A DNA stretch of 64,000 nt from Malurus cyaneus samueli. Its lineage: Eukaryota > Chordata > Aves > Passeriformes > Maluridae. Below the pieces are notes generated by a model. That model was not told where the DNA came from and did not search any database. It saw only the letters and a list, made by a program, of their open reading frames with translations. The translations under genes and the position numbers were made by a program. The stretch spans positions 50,669,792 to 50,733,791 of the forward strand of contig CM019216.1 in NCBI GenBank assembly GCA_009741485.1, read 5' to 3'. Every line of letters begins with the position of its first letter. Position 1 is the stretch's first letter. Shown in pieces: positions 13,288 to 27,000 of the stretch.

Positions 13288-14773
13288 ATCTGCATAGAAA
13301 ATAGATATTCAAAACCAGTGCTCCTCCAAGTTTTTTGGAATTTGAGTTCTTTCTGGATCATTTGCTGTCATGTGATGCTTTGCATTGAAAATATTCACTC
13401 CTTCTCAGGAAGAATTACCATAATGTTTGTTATCAGCTCCTTTCTTCTCATGAGAGGTCACAACCAGGGGTCACAACCTGTCCTGACTTTCAGGTGAACA
13501 AAATGCTGCTGCTCACTTCTTTGTGGTCTTCTTGATGCCTTTTCATTAATTCGACGATTTCCTCCCTGCCACTGTATCCAAGGGACACTGCTCAGAGGTT
13601 TTCAGCAGAGGGCAATTTTAAGAAAAGGGTATTTAATTTACGTCATGAATGATGTAGGTGTACCTGTTTGAACTACAGAGCAGGGGGACAGATGACACTG
13701 TCACTGAAAATCCCTTCCACCTCTATTTTTCTGTAGTTTCATGTGAGCAAGATGAACTGGTGGATATAATTCTCCATTAAACTAGAAAGCTCACCAATGA
13801 ATAAGTAAACACTTAATTTAGGAAGAGCTGTGGGTCACTGATTTGTCTCTTTCTTCTTGCCATCAATTTTAAAATTTAAGTCTAGGCGAAAATAATGAAT
13901 TCCCTGGAGGATAGTAAGACTGTTTGTCTCCTGTACAAAAAAGAATTATAAGTTCTTAAGTTTAGTTTTTATCAGGTACCTTTGCTTTTGCCAAAACTTT
14001 CCACTACCAAAATATTTTATGGCATGAATGAAGATCGGAATTTTTCAAGACAATGAAGTACCTATCCTGAATTTTTTTGTGAATGTCTACATATTATTAT
14101 GAATCATAACAACTTGCATCTACCTAGATATTTTCCACAAATATAACCACTGATCTAATTTTGCAGGTGGGCATGAGAGAAGGGAGTGGTAAATCACTTC
14201 TGATTGCTTTTTTATGTGCAGGGGTCTTATTGATTAATTTCAGTGGAGTCGCCCCAATGAGAGCTATAATGATGCACTAGCTGTGTGTTTCATATATGGA
14301 ACTATATTTCAGTTTGATTTTGCTAATTTAGGGTCTCTAACCATAATTTAAGGCTTGCCATTTATTCTCCTGTGCCTCACATTTTCTTAGCTATGTAATA
14401 AATATAGGATCCCACAATGAAGCATGCATGCACTGCAGTGTATTGTTGTAGGTGTGGAGTCAGAGGACATCTACACAAGAGCCTGGTCTTCTTTCAGCTT
14501 TCACTGAGACAAATTGCAGATTTTCCAGTTTTATGAAGGCCAAACCATCTTCTCCACCCCTCCAAAATCAGGGGAAGACTATCTCCAGCACAGAGGATGC
14601 TTTAGAAATTATTCTTCCCTTTTGTATGATGGAAAGAACACTCCCTTCACTTTCCCCTCTGTGTTTTTAAAAATCACGTTGTTTATCTTCATAACAGCCT
14701 TGCTAAATGTTTTCCTTGAGGACGTAGAGACAGCATAAAGGATGTACTCAGTGTTGCAAACACATTTCTGAGC
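13288..14773. other. Unique spacer between duplicate copies
   Basis: These 1486 bp are not repeated elsewhere in the window and show no transposon ends. Frames such as 14452-14670 and 14514-14738 overlap each other and have no known domain. Two small features are present: a 10-bp direct repeat 'ggtcacaacc' (13456-13465 and 13469-13478), and a CTCF-like core at 13602-13614. The left end is truncated by the gap. The right end joins copy B at 'tgaaatt', the same 7 bp at which unrelated sequence joins copy A. Confidence 0.75.
13602..13614 (+). promoter_or_regulatory. CTCF-like core motif (candidate)
   Basis: The 13-mer 'tcagcagagggca' matches the CTCF core CCA(C/G)(C/T)AG(A/G)(G/T)GGC(A/G) at all positions but the first. 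It lies in the unique spacer, which may be present in only one allele. This is motif-level evidence only, and matches of this quality are expected by chance at a modest rate in 64 kb. Confidence 0.3.
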
Positions 14774-16546
14774 TGAAATTCAGAAATGCAATTCCAAAAC
14801 TATTGCTGACTACAGAGCATAACACTTTTTGACACCTGTGTCCTAAACTCATCCCAAACCCTCTTCAATTCTTGTTTGAATCTAAATGCAGCCTGGATCC
14901 TCTTACCTCTTACATTTTTGTGCATGTTTAAATTTGCTGCTGAGAATAGCTTCATTGGCCTCAGCAGGGCCATTTGTGGCAGAAAATTAAGCACATGAAT
15001 AAACATTTCTAAGCTTGCTACAAATTGTGCTCTTCTCTATAGTGTCTGTACAGCAAATATCAGCTTGTCTAAGAGTTTAATGGTGACATAACTCGCTTTG
15101 TCAAAGCAAGAAATAGCAAAGTTTTGGTCATAATTTGCATGCAGAGTGTTGAAACATAAACAATTTTATAGTTTAATCAACAATTAAACCAGATCGAAGA
15201 TCAAACCAGATCAAAACTGGAGTTTTCCAAACGTAATATCAACAAAAATTCCTATCATGACCCTTTGCTACTGGTCTCATACAGAGATCAATTTTTGGGA
15301 AGTTGGTGCATATATATAGTGTCAGTGGTTCAAAGGCTTGTATTCATGTATCTGTGCTTGAATATATTACTAGAGAAGGATTTTCTCTATTTTCTCCTTG
15401 CCTCAAGTGTCATGAATTTATTTGCTTGTCTTCTGTAGTATTTTTGTGAATAATTATGCTAAATACTGGAAATGCCATAGAAAAATTCAGCAATCTGCTC
15501 ACATGCTCCTGACAACTCCCTTGCTGAGTAATGGGATAATATTATATTGATAGTAATTCAAATTATATAAATAGTAATTCAAATTATATAACTAATGGAA
15601 ACATAACATATTAAAGATAAATCAAGGCTTTGTGTGGTGTTCTGTGTTTCCTAATGCCATTCTAGAACTTATATCAATGACAAATACATAACAGGAAGCA
15701 ATTTGTTGGATTCTGTGAATTATTTCAAAAAATAGGAGGAAAACTGCTCAAAGAAATACAACCATATGCCAATATGAGAATGTGTTCTAAAGGCTGATAA
15801 ACTTTTTTCATGTAAGTATGATTTATAAACTGAAAGTTGAATCCTTTCTATGCCAGGAATACAATCAGCAGATGCTTTGAATGCTCCAAACAGCATTCAG
15901 CTTTCAAGGGGACCTAAGCAGGTTTTGTGCTCCACCCACAAGAAGCCTCATTGACTTTAATAAAGATAAGTTATACTGAGGCAGATGCCAGTGCTCAAAC
16001 CATGGTTTCTACATGACAATGTTTTATCAATGGATCACTTGGATGCAGAAAGAATTTGTTCATATTTTCTTTCCTTGATGAAAATTCTTTTCTTGCAGTA
16101 CTTTCCATTCTTTTGTGTCCTGATACTGTCCTACAGAATATTTTTTTCACTGACAGAGCTGATAAGGACTAGAAGTAATTAGTTGATCATGTCCAAATGT
16201 GTGCATTCAACTGACTGTAATTTAAACACTGTTTTATTTTCCTAGGGTAGCATTTATCCATGTCAGCATTGAACTTCAACAAATCTTTATGAAGCCACAG
16301 TTAAGCAAAAAATATTGTCATGCCTGTAATGCCTACCCAGGTGTAGAATAATAGCACATGTGTGAGGGGTTAAAGGCCTGTTTCGCAGAAGAAATTGCTG
16401 CGTGTGTTGTCAGTCATATCTGATGGTGTTCCACCATGAATCAGTGTCACAGCAGAAAGCAGAACCCAGTGCTCCTCTCTCTGGCTTCCTGATTTGCTCA
16501 CATTTGACCTTTTAGGACAGAAAATAAAAATACACTGGGTATCTTA
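14774..16546 (+). repeat. Direct duplication, copy B (1773 bp)
   Basis: This is the second copy of the segment at 11514-13286, in the same orientation. The five bases unlike copy A are at 15269, 15302, 16250, 16252 and 16254. It is joined without a gap to unique DNA on both sides: 'acatttctgagc' on the left and 'ttgatccatttctagg' on the right. If only one copy exists in the genome, this one is the better candidate for the correct placement, because its right side continues into ordinary sequence while copy A ends at a gap. Confidence 0.95.
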
Positions 16547-19500
16547 TTGATCCATTTCTAGGTACATAAAATCTAGATTCAGGGCAGGGTTTTGATCACT
16601 TATTCCTTCTTCTGGAGACACATAATGGTAACTTGTGCTAATTAAAACCCAACAACACATTGAGAGCACTTGATTTTCAATAATCATCGTATCAACTAAC
16701 AAATGAATTTATCAGTGAAAGCACATTTAGAAGGCAGAAGATTAAGAAAAATGGGCATTTTTTGCAATTGCAGAGCTGTTAAGATAGAGATTGCTTTCTC
16801 TTAAGCTGGCAGGAATTTTCTTTTCCTTCTATATGTACAGACTTCACTTGCACAAATTTGAGTGATTATTGATTTTAGCAGGGAGGTATGTGCTTCACAC
16901 TGCATTGCTACTTCCATCACACATAAAACCTCATAGAAACTTTGGTGCAGATAATAAGAAACCCCATTATAAGATGGGACTATAAATAAAGATTTTGGAG
17001 ATGTTAAAGCTCTATGCATTATTCATACACTATGAATGGAAAACACTGAAGTCCTCAGCTGACTGTGGAAGCCTTGGAGGCTCTAATAGATGGTTAAATA
17101 TTTCACACAGCAGTCAGAGGGTTAGCAGTGTCAAGTGAAATCCATATATTTTCACCAAGTTGTGACACTGATGTTATAAGAAAGGGTACTACAGCAGGTT
17201 TCTTAACAATGATTACTTTAGCAGTTAGGCTCCCCAGATCGACTGTGGCAGCTCTGAGTGTATTTGTCTCTCTCTTCACGCATCTCCTGCTGCTCATTCA
17301 GCTTAATGGTCCTTAGGGAGGAAAGTGTCCTGAATTTCTCTACTGGAAGAAATAATTGATGAGCGTGAAAACTAACAGCGCTCAGTGCTTCACAGGAGAC
17401 ACTCAAAGAATTGTATCTTTTAAGAACTCTTTAAGAAAAATACCTGATCAGAATTGGGTTGACTTTGCTTTGAAAGTATTCTCTAGGCAAAAGTTACTTG
17501 AAGTATCTTTACCCAAGGGCTTACCAATAGTGTAAAACAAATTAGCAATTTAGGTCCTGGTTCACATTCTCCACACAGTCCCACCTCAGAACTGCAATGG
17601 GTAAAGTGAAAATTCGTCTCAACTCGCCCCACTGTAATTGTTGTTTTTATTTGCGGGTCTCTGACTAAGGAGTGGCTGCTCAAGGAGTAATGGAAGCCCC
17701 TACTCTTTTGCCAAAGGGAAGGTCCTGTAATTTGTCTCACTCTTTCCTGGGAGAAGTGTACTTTTTGCTGTGATAATAATTGTGGAAGTAATAATACAAC
17801 ACGCTGCCCCATGAGTTAGTTTATTCTGCTTCCAAACTCTATAACAGACTTCCAGAACACACTTGAATACTATTTTCCTATTCTTTTAAATCAACATATA
17901 TTCTGATCATGTTTCTGATAAAATGGCACATTTTAAATCTCCAAATATAGCTTTGAAGATTAATTTAAATTATTTGATAGTGATCAATGAGCTGTATTTT
18001 TCATAACTAGTGGTGTAAGATCTTTGGCTGATGGCTAAGCTGAAATGTTTTCAGGGAGCTGGATTTTATTTGATGCACTTCAACTAGTTTGGGCTACCAT
18101 TGCAGGGGATATCTGGGGCTTTAAACAGATATATTTTAAGGTACTTATACTATGAAACCCAGAAACTGATGAAACTGAGACACACAATTCCAAATCATAG
18201 AGTAACTCCTTCCTTGTTTGACCTCATTGACTTCAGGAGGGTCACAGGGGGGAACACGTTATGTCAGGCAGCGTGTGAGAGACTCAGAGTCACTGCATTC
18301 TTCACTGGAGGGAGTGCAGACTTCAGTAAATTTGAAGGAGAACAAAATTCAGGAAGTAATTAAGTCCTCCTCACCTCTGGCAAGATTGGCAAAACCAAGG
18401 TTGTCTGGTGACCGGGTCAGGTGGGCAGGACGTGCTGAATTGGTCCCTGACTGTGCCCTGCTTGGCCCCCAGTCAGGGAGAGGGGCAGGATGAGGGCAGC
18501 TGTGGGCAGCCTCAGCCTCAGCCATTTTTGTTGAGTAGTAGTCTGATGGTTCTCTGCTATGGTTTTCTTTTTTCACTTATTTTACATCCTTCTTTTCTGT
18601 TTCCATCTCTCTTACTGGATGGGATTTTGTAGCTTTCCTCAAAGAGAAATTTGACAGAGTACCCCTCCTTCCCCCTGTCTAATCCTTTGCTGACATCCCC
18701 TCCTACAGGTCTCTCACTTTCTGACATATACAGGGATGGAGATTTCTGGGCTGCTTTTCTTCACTCAGCTCTTCTTCACTTGAAAAGTTATTTTCAGCTC
18801 CTCCTTATGGTTTGTTTTTGACACTTTTCGCTCACAAGTCAAACCTAACTAAAACCGACCCTTGAATCTGTTTCTCCCTTCAGATTCTTCTGTTCTCCAT
18901 TTCAACATTATTTTTTCATATTCCCCCATACTTGAAGCCTAGTTGTCACAGGTCAAGGACGATAATGTTAATGCATTTGAAAAGCATTTGACCCAATGGG
19001 ATCATCTTCTGCCCTTCTTAAGACCCTTCTAACATGGTCCAGGGGGATGGATTCCATCCTTGGGATTTTCTCTTGCGGTTGTAGGAAGTTGGTGCTGCAA
19101 TGTTTTCCAAAATCGAGACTGGAAGTAAGCAAATGTTTTTGTCATTGAAATCCTTAAACCACCATTAACTACACGATATCCTCAGTAGTCATAGCTGCTT
19201 TCTTTGAACTCCTCCAGTTTAAACCAAACCTAATTTACAAGAACCCTTTCAGGCTGTTTGCTCATTACTGCAGAATTAACTCCTTTTGAAACGTTGACAA
19301 TGAGAATTCAAAGCAACTAAACACTGTGTGATTTCTGAAACAGTGTTTGTGCTTGTATTGATCATACAATAGAACAAAGTGTGTCTAAGCCTTAGCTCAT
19401 TATGAAGTCTATGAAACTCTGAAATTTATTACTCCCATGTTGCCTAATTAGTTTGGATGTAAAATTTTAGCTTTCATCACTGTCTTCTTAGACACCAAAG

Positions 19501-22500
19501 TTTGACTTACCACAACAACCATACCAAGTGGATTTTGTAATGCTTGACAACAAAGAGAGCATTTCCTGATTCTATGCTTCTCTGTTTAAGCATTGGTTCA
19601 GCATTGACTATCAGAGTATTATTTTACCAGCATTTTTGCTAGAACTTTAGCCAACTCCAGGCCATTATTCAAAGCCATTTACTTATTCAGCTGAGTGTAG
19701 TTAAAGCACACAAAGGAAAGAGAAGCAGGGCTACAGTGAAAGATGTTTCTAAATGGTTTGCAAGGCTTTGAAGGCAGTTGCCTCCTGTGGACTGCTGTCC
19801 AAAGGGTGTCTGAGAGGGTGGCAGCCTTCCTGCATCATTTCTAGCTCGACTTCTTGGTTCCTGCTCTTGTTTGCTTACCTTACTGGTTCCATGAAACTCA
19901 GAAAACATCTCTGGCAGACCTGAGTGCTCATCCAGTCTCATCCCAGCTACCTGTGGTGGTTATTAGAGCAGGCATCCCAAAATAATTCAGCTACCTGCAG
20001 GCTGCTTTCTGCAGCATTTGCATTTTCCCCATACCACTCCAGATTCCTTCCATTTCATAATTATTGTTCCTGCAGCTGTTTAATTTTATAAGTTAAAGAG
20101 TTCAACCTGAGCTTTTTAATTGTGCTGGGAGTTAGTCAGCAGTGCCAGGATGGAATCTGCTCCATCTTCTCAAGGTTATATGAGAAAAGAGCCCATTGTT
20201 CAGGCAGCAACATCTTTAGCAGCAAGTACCAGCTTCTCCATGCCTGCCATTGCCATGGTGGGGGAATTAGAATATTCACATCTCTTGGAATAAAAAGGAA
20301 AGAAGACTATGTTTTTCTTTTTGGTTCAAAAGAATATAAAACTTAGCTCAGTTTCTCTGTTTATTTTAGGAATAAACCACAGCATTTACTTTCTCAGTAA
20401 TGATTATGCTTTGGTCTTGCTTTTATACAAACTTACTAATCAAAACTGTAGTAGTATTTTTTCTAATATTCAAGTGGTTCTTTCTTATAGACAGTGTGAA
20501 ATCAGGAAAAGAATGATGAAAACTAATTCTGGAGTTTGGTTAAAAACTTAACTAATGAAACAACTAAGAATTATAGTTAGCAAAATGTTGAGTATCAGCA
20601 AGTCTTAAGCAATTTCTGGCATTAATCAAGTCAGAAGCAAGATTCTCATTAGTGGGCTTTATGGTGTGGTAGATCTGGTCTTAAATAGATATTAACCAGC
20701 AATAAGGTGTGAAAAACTTTTACTGACACATCTTCAGATAGGAGTTCAACTCTAATCTACTAACAATAGAATTATTTCTGTCTTGAAGAACAGGCTGACT
20801 TACAAGAAGAAATGTAATGCAAATAGAAATGTAAATAGAAGGTTGAAGATGTCTGATTTGAACTGAAGGACCACTATTACTGTGTTTGTGTTTGTAGCAT
20901 CTGCTGTAACAAAGCGGTAGACCCAAATAAGAACCTGCAAACACTCTATTAATATTAATATTAATTCTGTTAATAACAGAAAAATTACAATATCCTTAGA
21001 AGGAGGCTCTAATCCTATCACTATCAATATGTGTTTAGTTTAGAGCCTAAACCATTAATTCTTTGTAATTCAAATGATCTGTTGCATTACTTCTGTCAAA
21101 CCATGTCCTGTTTCTCATGGGAAGACTTCAGTGACTTGTTCCCTCTCCTGCCTGATGAACAACAAGGTTTTGTAATTGAATTGTGTCCAACTTCTCTCCA
21201 GAATTCTTCATAATTTTACCCAAGATGTTTTGCTTCTGCAAAGTGATATTTATACATTTTATTTACATAAATTGTAATTAGAAAGTGTGATTTTTTCTAA
21301 TTAGTAGAAATGTTTCACCAGCACCAAGCTAGAAGCTTCTAGTATGTGTTATATCATATACTCAATTAACTATGTTTCTTAATTTACACTGAGTAGAAAA
21401 ATCGGTTTTGTCCAACGCATTTTCTTTCCTGAATTGCCAAGTAAATTATCTCTAAAACCATTTTTTTTTTTTTCTCCCACAGACAACAGGTGCAATGCAT
21501 GTAAAATTTAAAAGGTGCCTCTATAGTAATCTGGCAAAAGCTGAGCTCTTATGGAGCAGGACTGAGATCTAAGCTGTTTGCTGCAAGTGTAGCTGTTTCA
21601 TTTCAGGCCCGATTTATTCTGAATTAATATTCAAATTTCTATTTTAGGCACTATCATTATAACAAGCTACAGGTATGTGTTTTCAGAATGATGATGGATG
21701 CCAGAGGCTTATTATTTTTTTTTCCCTAAATAAAACTGTCAGGACTTTCCTGAAATTCTTGTTGAATAAGGCAATTCTTTTTGACATCAAGTAAAATGTG
21801 GATTTAATAAGTGCCACAACGTGTCATTCTGTCCAACTCAGGCAATAGCTGGACACAGGCAAAACACAGAAGTGAACTTGATTTTTATTTTGTTTTCACT
21901 GGAATCATTGTTGATCCAGGACAATATGTCTAGCTGACTTGCCTATAAATATGCTTTGCTATGGGATATAGCTTCTCATGCATTTATGTCAAGACGGAGA
22001 AGAAATATATTTGAATTTAGTAGTGTTTTCAAAATTTCAAAACAACCTAAAAATTCCTCTTTGAATAACTGCAATTTCCTTGGACTAAGTGCTTGGCAGG
22101 GCTAAACCAGCATAATGAAATTTATCACAACAAAATACACCTTCCACTTCCCTTATTTAGCATGCTCATCAGAATTCCCTATCAAGCTTATTTTGATAGT
22201 GTCCAGAGTGACAACTGACTATAGATATTACATAAACCTGAAATACTGTTTTGTTTGGAAAGGAATTTTTTCAGACCTATATTCTAGCACAATTAACTAT
22301 TACAACTTAAGTCAAAATATTTCTGAGGTGCTGTCTCAGGGCTTTTCTGACTATTGTTGCTCTACAGATATGAGAGAGCTTGAGAAATATAGAACTGGCA
22401 TACAGAGACCTGCTCAATGGCTTTCCCCCTCCATTTTCAGTGGTAGTAAAGGCAGAAGTTTTTAATTATTTACATGCCATTCCTTCTTTCTTGGTTGAGA

Positions 22501-22770
22501 AGATAAGTAAGGTAAAGATGTGAAAATGAAACACTGCTTTGATTCAGGAAGGAATAATATTACAACAGTGTTCTTGTTTTCTGTACACATCAACACGCCT
22601 CAGGACTTCCCTGCACCGCAGCCTTCTTTATAACCTTCCTGGTATCTCAGCATGTATAAAACCTATTACAGACTCTGAAAGTGTATTTTACATTATACAG
22701 TAGACTGTCTGGTTTTGGAAAAGGGGAAATTCATTCCAAGAATGCCCTCTATGGCATTTTTTTAAAAAGA

Positions 22771-22784
22771 AAAAAAAAAAAAAA
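22771..22784 (+). repeat. A-rich tract, A14
   Basis: A run of 14 A, preceded by 'tttttttaaaaag' and followed by 'caacaaaaac'. No target-site duplication or processed-gene-like sequence is evident upstream, so I treat it as a simple A-rich tract and not as a retroposed tail. Confidence 0.8.
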
Positions 22785-22883
22785 CAACAAAAACTCTTTA
22801 AAAGGAAGCAGTCTTTGGTACTGGGCGCAGTTAAAGCACAACATGACCTATTGTTTGATGTCTGCTATCCTGAAAGAGCATGA

Positions 22884-22910
22884 TCCAAAGGCCTCCAAAG
22901 GCCTCCAAAG
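22884..22910 (+). repeat. Short tandem repeat, 10-bp unit
   Basis: The unit 'tccaaaggcc' is present 2.7 times without mismatch. It is not in a gene and is a likely site of slippage length variation. Confidence 0.85.
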
Positions 22911-23995
22911 TTCATGAACAATTTTTCTTTATCTTCAGCGCACTCTGACTAGGTTCTAAGTATAGAAAATAGCTACAATGTTTTTCCTTAAAATAGTTTG
23001 TTACTGTGTATTAAGTGTCTGAAACACATGCTCAGCACATCCTTTGTCCTAAACATAGTAAAATGCCATGTGCTCTTGTCTGCTCCAGAATGTGAATTTT
23101 TTTCAGTCTTGGAGCAATAATCTCTTTTCTCACAAGATGCTTATTTCAGATTTTGTTCATCAAGGCACCTACAGCCTCCCTTTTTCAGGAATCTGATCTC
23201 TGCCTTTCTGAGATGAAGATAAAACTGCATTGTCAGTCTCAACACTGAGAACACTGAAGTACATCAGCATCCAGGCAGAATTCAAGCCATGGGTTTGGTG
23301 GTCAGATTTCTCAATGATTTAAGGAGGGAGAGGTGTCTGTGAGTCAGATCTTCAAAAGCTCTGTAGGAAATATTTACCACTGAGAAAAATTCTTGCATGT
23401 TGGGAGAATCAGACTGCAGTGTATCATTCATCTTCTCAGGCAGGTGAAGATTTTCAGCTCCTCTGGGTTCAGGCTGTTGCACACCACAGATAGAAGTAAA
23501 TGCAGAGTACTCAGAAGTTCCCAACAGGAAATGCCTCAAGAAGAGTTAAAAAACAGAGCAAAACTTACTTTCCTGAAACTTTCCCAGCCTTTAGTACTTT
23601 GAAGCTCAGACAGAGATGATGTCTTTGTGTCTAGTAGACATCAGTTATTCCAGTCCCATGTATTTGTGCAATCACACGCAAAACCCAGTTGAGCTCCCTA
23701 AAAACCCACACAGGCAAAGGAAACAGCAAAATCTGCAGAAGGGCAGCTCAAGGCACCTCAGAAAACTTCCCTGTTTACTGATTAGTAGAAGGATATTAGC
23801 CTAAACATAGCACGAATGCATGTTCCCAGCTTTTTCCTAACATCCTGAACTTGACTCCATCCCGACAAAATCCACACCAGAGAACAAACAGCAGCTCTGT
23901 CTTCTCACATTTATCTCAAGACAGAGATCTTTCAGCCTTAGTTCAATGAAGGGATCTGGTGGGGACAAGAGTATAAATAAGCAGATGAAGTCACT

Positions 23996-24018
23996 ATGAG
24001 ATGAGATGAGATGAGATG
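23996..24018 (+). repeat. (ATGAG)n pentanucleotide microsatellite
   Basis: Four full copies and a partial copy of 'atgag'. It accounts for the repeated Ser-Ser-His-Leu-Ile seen in the minus-strand frame at 23938-24237, which is therefore not a real protein repeat. Confidence 0.9.
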
Positions 24019-27000
24019 GGAAGAGATCTCTTTCTGGTCAGGAGTAATGGCTTGGACATGTCTCTTTGTGAGCATACAGTGTGAGAAGAAGTCCAGGAGT
24101 GCTGATATGTGACAGGATTTTCCCACTGTGGTGACTGTACCTGGAAGAAAAACAAAACAACAAAAATCTGCTAGATAGTTTGATCCAAAGAAGTTGATAT
24201 AATGTTGGAAAAAGATTGAACACGTATTTCTGCCCAAAAGAAAAATTTATGTTTTGCTCAGGTACAGACTGAACTGTAAAGCTGTTTCTGTGTGAAGAAC
24301 TGGCTGTCCTAGTAGAGCAGAGGTTTGTATTCAATGAATGAAAATAGAACTTCCAATTTCTCTGATAACAGAGCATAAATCCACCTGACCAGTTCATTTA
24401 ATGGATTTGTGGAAATGTCAATTTTCTTTTTCTCTGGTAGATTTTGGATTTTCTAAAGCAAAGCACATCGCACAATTCTTTTTCAGAACAACCTGTGAGA
24501 AAAAATCAAACAAACCATTAAACCAACAGAAAGATGCTGAATGAAAATGTTTCAAAAGCTGAAAACATCTGGTATCCCTCAATACTTAAAAAAAAAAAGT
24601 TTTATAGGTGCTTTGAATCATCCTTCCACAGTCCCAGCTATTGCAGGACAAATGTCTGCTCATTTTTCCCTTTCAGCTGTTATTATTTTGACTAGTTGCA
24701 CAGACAATCTGAACAATTACATGAGCCAAATTCAATTCAAATGCAGAGGGAGTATGTGATGTGAACGTGAGAAGATCCAATTTCACTAAACTACACTGTT
24801 TTCAGAGAAATTCCTCTTTCAAAAAAGAGAACAAGACAAGAGAAGGAGGGGAGAAGTTTAGCATTTCTCCCTGTGTGTTGACGCAGGTCCCACCTTCCTC
24901 CTGCCATCACTGGTGTTCCTACTGGTTCAATAAACAGGACATCCTGTTTTCAGGCTGAAGTAGGAAATAGGGAGGCCCTTGGACTTTGGCCTAAAAACCC
25001 AAGTGATGACTATTCTTGCTCTACCATAGTAGCTACAACTAGCATGAGATTTGTGTTTTACAAGAATAATTTTGCTATGAGGCTCCTGGATTAAGAGGGC
25101 AAGGGAGATCCAGGGATGCCTAGATTTATTTCAAGAATCTTGTTTCATGCAATTTGTAGTTGCATAGCTGAGCCTTCCCGTTGCCTTTTCAGAACATCTC
25201 ACCAGATGTTGATTCATAATGTTTCACTAACGATTTTGCCCTAATAAGAAAAATAAATCCTTCCTTGTCTGCCAGGAATACCACCTCCCAGTCCACACTT
25301 AGAGGTCTGAAACTTCAAGGGGGAAGCATCAAAACCAAAATTTGGTAGCAGGAACAAACTTCCCTCTACTGTCATCTGCCCTCACTCTCACTCTTGGGTT
25401 TGCTTATGGGCCACTCAGACTTCCTGTGGGCTGTGTCTCCACTGCTGCCACTGCTGCTTTCCCAACTCACAGCAAAAAAGCTGAGGAGTATGCTGATGTA
25501 TGTAGGAGTTTTCTTCCAGTCTGTTTCTGTGTTTTCCTTCCATTCAATTTGTATGAGTAAGGATTTGCTCAAGATGCCAAGTCAAAAGCTTCTAAACCTT
25601 TATGCATCCTCTGAAGGTTCCCAGTCTTCCCTCATTGTTATACTCCCCAATGTGTCTAATGAATCTTGATGGAGACAAAATTGCCTTGACCCCAAGTTAT
25701 TCTGTGAAAATGCCTCATCACTTACATGTCTTCATTTCAGAAGTAACCCAAGCAACACTGCTCAAAGCCTCTTTGAAATGCAAAAAGTTCTTTCAACAAT
25801 ATCTTTGGAGGATTGATTTATTTTAATAATAACAGATACTGATATGCTTTAAGAGTCAGTTATGGTGAGTCCAAATGACTTTTAGAACACAGACAAGTAA
25901 TTTAAGGGACACTTTGTGGTAGGACTGGCTTTGAGGAAAATTATCTCACATTTGCAGCCTGTCACTAATATTAACTGCTCCCTATCACTGCTCGCCTCTG
26001 TTTTCTGAAAAGCAATTGTTACTGCTATCCTGAAGACTAGAATATATTTAGGTATTGTTGTTTATCATTATTTTACTCATCATGCATTTTTTATAAGTTC
26101 AGTATCTAAAGGATTTTAACACAATGCAAATATGTAAATTAAATTGCAATCAGAGATGCTATTGTTGGAAATTCTTCTTTCAAAGCTGCAGTGGGACTCC
26201 ATTTCCTGAAGGAAGAGCATTTGCATGGTCAAAACTATCACCAAAACAGCATTAATTGGGAGACCTTGTGAAAGTTTGAGCAGAGATCAAGGTTTTAATA
26301 ACAAGGAGCATGAAACACCCACTCAACACTTTATGCTGGGTTTTTCCATGGCAGTGTCAGGCACATTGTCATGGCAATTGGGAAGCTTGCACTGTAATGC
26401 TTGCCATAATTACAAGACTTGTTTCACTGGAACTGCTATGCTGTAACCTTGCACTAAACTCTAGTTTTCCTAACTCTGTTTCTAAGTGGAAAGAAAGAAA
26501 GACAATGTTCTTTTGTTGGAAACAACTCCAGTACAAAATTCAGCAGCTGCTGCTCATTGGAGACTGCTAATTAAATAATCTATATCACCACTCGGTATTA
26601 ATTAGTGAGTTTCAACATCTATAGACTAATGAGCCTAATCAAACTTTCAGTCAATTCCTGCTGTGATTCTCTTGTGTCCTGAAAACTGCTCAGTGTTTTC
26701 CTGTCTATGAATTCTTTACTTTTCAATTATTTCCCAGTAAAGGATTTTAAACATCAAAGTGCAGCAGATGCTTCAGAAGCATAGAAGACCCCACAAGGAT
26801 TCTCTTCAGCACAAAGCACTCTGCAGGATACAGACACACTGAGCTCTACTGCACTGGGTGTGCAAGTGGATTTATAGAGGAAATTATTGCACCTGCAAGT
26901 TTCTTTTCCCTGTTGTCCAGCGCTGAGCGTGGCTTCATGCTGCATGACAGAGGAATGCAATTGTTCCTGCAGAGAGATCAACCCAGTGACAAGATGGAGC

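Noticed and set aside
12725..16182. Duplicated 65- and 68-codon frames as a duplicated small gene
   Set aside because: They are identical only because the whole 1773-bp block is identical. No substitution falls in them to test for selection, and their composition is not protein-like.
11514..16546. The duplicated blocks as two LTRs of one provirus
   Set aside because: Direct repeats around a spacer suggested this, but the blocks lack TG...CA ends. The 1.5 kb spacer has no gag, pol or env reading, and no target-site duplication flanks the pair.
21461..21482. T13 plus 'ctcccacag' as a splice acceptor
   Set aside because: The sequence after it reaches a gt within seven bases and has no coding open frame of note. 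Poly-T followed by cacag is expected now and then by chance.
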